A stretch of 40,568 nt of DNA, taken from Kiritimatiellia bacterium. GTDB taxonomy: Bacteria > Verrucomicrobiota > Kiritimatiellia > RFP12 > UBA1067. The notes below the pieces were generated by a model that saw only the letters and a program-made list of their open reading frames with translations, made no database searches and was not told the DNA's origin. Location: the NCBI GenBank assembly GCA_017427485.1, contig JAFRSR010000425.1, positions 1 to 40,568 of the forward strand. The letters are read 5' to 3'. The translations under genes and the position numbers were made by a program. Below, in pieces: positions 39,325-40,568 of this stretch (position 1 is the stretch's first letter; the number at the start of each line of letters is the position of its first letter).

Positions 39325-40568
39325 CAACTGTTTAGCCAGGCCGGCTTTGACCTGAGGGAGCACGAGGGTGGCGCGAAGACGCTGGTCGTACACGTGCGCC
39401 TGTACAAGCGCGACAAGTGGCGGTGCCCCGTGTGCGGGCGCAAGTGCCCCGTGCACGACTACGTCTGCGGCGAGGCCTTCTGGCGCGGCATGGACTTCGG
39501 CCCCGTCAGGGTCGTGGTCGGCTCGCGGGTGCCGCGGGTCTGCTGCCCCGGGCACGGCGTGCTGACGGCGGGCGTGCCGTGGGCGAAGCCCAGCTCGAGG
39601 TTCACGCTGGACCTCGCCTACTCGGCGGCGTGGATGGTCAAGTGCGGCCTCAGCAGGAGCCGCGTGGCCGAGCGGCTGGACATCGACTGGAAGACCGTCG
39701 GGCGGCTCGTGGAGCTCGTGTGGCGCGACCTCGAGCCGGACGTCGGGAAGCGCTTCGACGGCCTGAGGAAGATCGGGATCGACGAGACGAGCTACAGGAA
39801 GGGGCACAGCTACATCACCACCGTCGTGAACCACGAGACGAACACGGTGATATGGGCCTGCGAGGGCCACGGCAAGGAGGTCGTCGACAAGTTCTTCAAG
39901 GAGCTGACGCCGGAGCAGCGGGCGTCGATCGAGGTCGTCACGGGCGACGGCGCGCGGTGGATAACCGACTCGTGCGCGGAGCACTGCCCCGACGCGAAGA
40001 GATGCCTCGACCCGTTCCACGCCGTCGAGTGGGCCAACGCCGCGCTGGACGCGGTCAGGATCGAGGCCTGGCGGCGCGCGCTGGAGAAGTGGCGGGGGAT
40101 GGGGAAGCCGAAGAACGGGGACAGGGAGGCCAAGGAGGCCCGCAGGGCGGCGAAGCAGGCTGCGAACGGCATCAAGCACTCGAAATACGCGCTCGGCAAG
40201 AACCCGGAGAACCTCACTCCCGGCCAGCAGGAACGGCTCGCCGTGATCCAGGCCGGAGACGGCGCGCTGAGCCGCGCCCACGCCATGAAGGAGCAGCTGC
40301 GGCTCATCTTCAAGATGACCGACGCGGACGAGGCGGCGGCGGCCATAGACAGGTGGACCGCACGCGCGCAAAGATGCCGCATCCCCGCGTTCGTCGAGCT
40401 GCAGCGCAAGATAAGGCGCCACCGCGAGCACATCATCAATGCAATCCGCTATCACGTCAGCAACGCCAGGATTGAGGCGTTGAACAACAAGATAAAGCTG
40501 CTCATCAGAGTCGCCTACGGCTTCCGGAACATCGACACGATGATCGCGCTCGTAATGCTGTTCTGCTC
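39325..40568 (+). CDS. ISL3-family transposase, incomplete
   Basis: This frame stays open to the window edge (414 codons). It shows the ISL3 zinc ribbon CPVCGRKCPVHDY, then VPRVCCPGHGVLTAGVPWAKP, helix-turn-helix GLSRSRVAERLDIDWKTVGRLVE, and DDE motifs GIDETSYRKGHSYITTV, VTGDGARWI with LDPFHAVEWAN, and NARIEALNNKIKLLIRVAYGF (Glu). A stop (39322-39324) sits directly before the frame and no ATG, GTG or TTG precedes the zinc ribbon by more than about 10 codons (GTG 39394), so the copy is probably 5'-truncated. The C-terminal end is outside the window. The strongly G/C-ended codon use differs from the genes to the left. Confidence 0.85.

Noticed and set aside
39214..40475. Long open frames on both strands over the transposase
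   Set aside because: They are mirror frames of the ISL3 transposase caused by very high G/C at third positions; only the frame from 39325 has DDE and zinc-ribbon motifs.

Overview
The window is bacterial, GC-rich and gene-dense. Most genes lie on the minus strand in short operons with 4-nt stop/start overlaps. The gene set suggests a Kiritimatiellae-type member of the Verrucomicrobiota, probably host-associated or anaerobic: exported UGSC-domain proteins, a phosphotransacetylase/butyrate kinase pair, lipoprotein flavodoxin, ferredoxin-nitroreductase, and small GC-rich palindromic repeats scattered between and inside genes. There is no rRNA or other phylogenetic marker, so this placement is an inference.

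Left part (1-7711). Three large exported paralogues share a GW(T/S)DGLPVVPPT-type domain. Two of them also carry a UGSC-like domain in which the selenocysteine position is Cys (CGIC, CGLC); the third appears to have lost that domain. They flank a small frameshifted exported ORF and a large nested inverted repeat. Two long imperfect inverted repeats with CGCAGAG/CACGGAG-type arms bracket this block.

Housekeeping part (7749-20014). It holds a membrane Ser/Thr kinase; a five-gene minus-strand cluster (surface-repeat protein, flavodoxin lipoprotein, lipoprotein hydrolase, YkgJ-type cysteine-cluster protein, 3-methyladenine glycosylase AAG); an AAA ATPase with a near-consensus promoter; O6-alkylguanine transferase; an exported hydrolase; pta and buk; a flavin reductase; and an RNA ligase operon that ends in an MBL-fold lipoprotein.

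Defence-like part (20093-37028). It starts with a GIY-YIG nuclease behind a VapBC-type pair and an SDR. A five-gene operon follows: AAA/DUF4143 ATPase, then Wadjet-type JetB, JetC (SMC), JetD (TOPRIM) and JetA, tightly coupled, with a tandem direct repeat in the leader. After an MBL hydrolase, a nitroreductase and Tag (the third alkylation-repair enzyme here) comes a single-chain TOTE-type primase-helicase-nuclease, facing a DUF4160/DUF2442 pair.

Right end (37030-40568). An EamA transporter is followed by the 3' part of a tRNA-Pro gene, cut at the anticodon loop, which looks like the distal attachment site of an integrated element extending to the right. Inside that element are hicBA, a second toxin-antitoxin-like pair in the same operon, and an ISL3-family transposase that runs off the window.

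The best candidates for an unusual system are the ATPase-JetBCDA operon with its repeat-bearing leader, the UGSC paralogue cluster, and the mobile palindromes inserted in frame in coding sequence.
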